5,278 nucleotides of DNA. Origin: Yimella sp. (GTDB lineage: Bacteria; Actinomycetota; Actinomycetes; Actinomycetales; Dermatophilaceae). This document shows, in pieces, positions 4,309 to 5,278 of this stretch. The DNA lies in NCBI GenBank assembly GCA_030150425.1, contig JASLFY010000235.1, positions 1-5,278 on the forward strand, read 5' to 3'. Each line of letters starts with the position of its first letter. Position 1 is the first letter of the stretch. A program made the position numbers and the translations under genes. Below the pieces are notes generated by a model. The model was not told where the DNA came from. It made no database searches and saw only the letters and a list, made by a program, of their open reading frames with translations.

Positions 4309-5278
4309 ATGACCGGCCCACGGGTTAAGGCGATGCTCATCGCACCGAACGGCGACCTCTCCGCGCACGCAGTCTCGCTCCTGCCGCCGACCGTGGAGAA
4401 CCCCGGCGGCTACCACCGGCTCATCGGTGGCGGCGTCGAGTTCGGCGAGTCGCACGAGGCCGCCGTGCGCCGCGAGGTACGTGAGGAACTGGGTAGCGAG
4501 ATCGTCGACCTGCGCCTTCTGGGCACTGTCGAGAGCAGCTACGAGATCGATGGACGACCGGGTCACGAGATCGTGTTCCTCTACGCCGGGCGGCTCGACC
4601 CATCGCCCCCGGTGACCGGCGGCTTCCTCACCGAGGACGGTGACCGGATCCCTGTCGTATGGCGCACGATCGACGACGTCGCAGAGACCCTGCCGCTCTA
4701 CCCCGCCGCCGCCGGCGAACACGTGCGACGACTGGCCGGACCCGCCGCGCGACTGGATCAGCGTCGGGCGACGATCGACGCGTACGACCGCTTCGCGGAC
4801 GCGTACGCCGACGCCGCCCCGGCTCTGACGGCGGACCTGGTCCGGGAGTTGGGCCACTTCGCGGCTGCCGTGGACCGGACGGGGACAGTGCTGGAGATCG
4901 GTTCTGCCGGCGGCCGCGACGCGCTCGCGATCGAGGACGCCGGGGTGCGCGTCGACCGTACGGACATATCCGCAGCCTTCGTCGAGCGACTGCGCCGGGC
5001 CGGTCACTCCGCACGAGCGCTGGATCCACTGCGCGACGACATCGGCGGTCCGTACGCCGGTGTGTGGGCGAACGCCGTTCTGCTGCATCTCGATCGCTTC
5101 GAGTTCGCGATCACGCTGAGGCGCTTGTACGACGCCACGGTCCCCGGCGGCAGCCTCTTCCTGACGCTCAAGGAGGGCGACGGTGAAGGGTGGTCGCGGC
5201 ACGGTGCGATCGACGAGCCGCGCCACTTCACCTACTGGCGTGAACCAGACCTGCGACGGGCCCTCGCAGCCGCCCGCT
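4309..5278 (+). CDS. Nudix hydrolase-class I SAM-dependent methyltransferase fusion, 3' end outside window
   Basis: An uninterrupted frame of 323 codons from the ATG at 4309, still open at the window edge. Residues 1-145 form a Nudix domain. The Nudix box spans 41-63 and fits G-x5-E-x7-REVxEExG (E47, R55, E56, E59, E60), with the metal-binding glutamates present and Ser63 where a large aliphatic residue is usual. Such domains hydrolyse nucleoside diphosphate-linked compounds. From about 155 (TIDAYDRFADAYAD) a Rossmann-fold methyltransferase begins. Motif I is VLEIGSAGGRDA (194-205), an acidic residue at the end of strand 2 (D219) would hold the SAM ribose, VWANAVLLHL (252-261) is strand 4, and VPGGSLFLTLKEGDGEGW (278-295) covers the strand 5 region. 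RHFTYWREPDLRRALAAA near the edge resembles the last helix, so perhaps 15-40 residues are missing. No in-frame start lies upstream between terminator and ATG, and no Shine-Dalgarno is clear. An ATA codon near 4972 is rare for this DNA. Both domain calls are firm; the joint function is unknown. Confidence 0.9.
   Translation, partial: MTGPRVKAMLIAPNGDLSAHAVSLLPPTVENPGGYHRLIGGGVEFGESHEAAVRREVREELGSEIVDLRLLGTVESSYEIDGRPGHEIVFLYAGRLDPSPPVTGGFLTEDGDRIPVVWRTIDDVAETLPLYPAAAGEHVRRLAGPAARLDQRRATIDAYDRFADAYADAAPALTADLVRELGHFAAAVDRTGTVLEIGSAGGRDALAIEDAGVRVDRTDISAAFVERLRRAGHSARALDPLRDDIGGPYAGVWANAVLLHLDRFEFAITLRRLYDATVPGGSLFLTLKEGDGEGWSRHGAIDEPRHFTYWREPDLRRALAAAR

Noticed and set aside
2939..4312. Plus-strand open frame of 457 aa overlapping the DHA2 pump in another frame
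   Set aside because: It is Arg-rich with no hydrophobic segments or motifs, and the overlapping frame has all the DHA2 signatures.
4267..5226. Minus-strand open frame of 319 aa antisense to the Nudix-methyltransferase gene
   Set aside because: No recognisable motifs and biased Arg/Val/Asp-rich composition, whereas the plus strand carries a full Nudix box and methyltransferase motifs in order. It is a GC shadow.
4309..5278. Two separate genes (Nudix, then methyltransferase) instead of a fusion
   Set aside because: No stop, frameshift or internal ribosome binding site with a start codon is seen between codons 140 and 160; the frame reads straight from one domain into the other.

Overview
The window reads as chromosomal DNA from a high-GC actinobacterium. 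The evidence is GC-rich third codon positions throughout, little base change at gene borders, terminators without a T-tract, and two genes whose -10-like hexamers sit exactly where leaderless transcription would need them. The gene mix would suit the Mycobacteriales (for example Gordonia, Tsukamurella or Rhodococcus relatives), but no marker gene here fixes the genus. I see no tRNA, rRNA, CRISPR array, insertion sequence or phage gene.

Minus-strand block (1-2171), in transcription order: a 12-TM sugar-porter MFS transporter (2171-738); a 64-bp gap with two GC-rich hairpins and a probable leaderless promoter; a GNAT acetyltransferase (673-221); and, 9 bp further on, the first 70 codons of a class I glutamine-amidotransferase-like peptidase C26 protein (PuuD type), cut by the window edge. 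The last two probably form an operon. The sugar transporter is probably its own unit.

Divergent plus-strand block (2326-4211): a 143-aa MarR-family regulator whose stop overlaps the GTG start of a 14-TM DHA2 (EmrB/QacA-type) drug:H+ antiporter by 4 bp, with a good Shine-Dalgarno inside the end of marR. Two copies of TTGT-N6-ACAA, 17 bp apart, cover the predicted -10 box and the MarR start codon. This is the arrangement expected of a self-repressed, drug-inducible efflux operon. A strong 21-bp-stem hairpin (4218-4263) closes it.

The last gene (4309 to the window end, plus strand) is open at the 3' edge. It encodes a single polypeptide with an N-terminal Nudix hydrolase domain and a C-terminal class I SAM-dependent methyltransferase domain. 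The fusion has no obvious function and is the least ordinary item here. Nothing else looks like an undescribed system: the rest is a sugar importer, a standard regulated efflux pair and a small acetyltransferase/amidotransferase operon.
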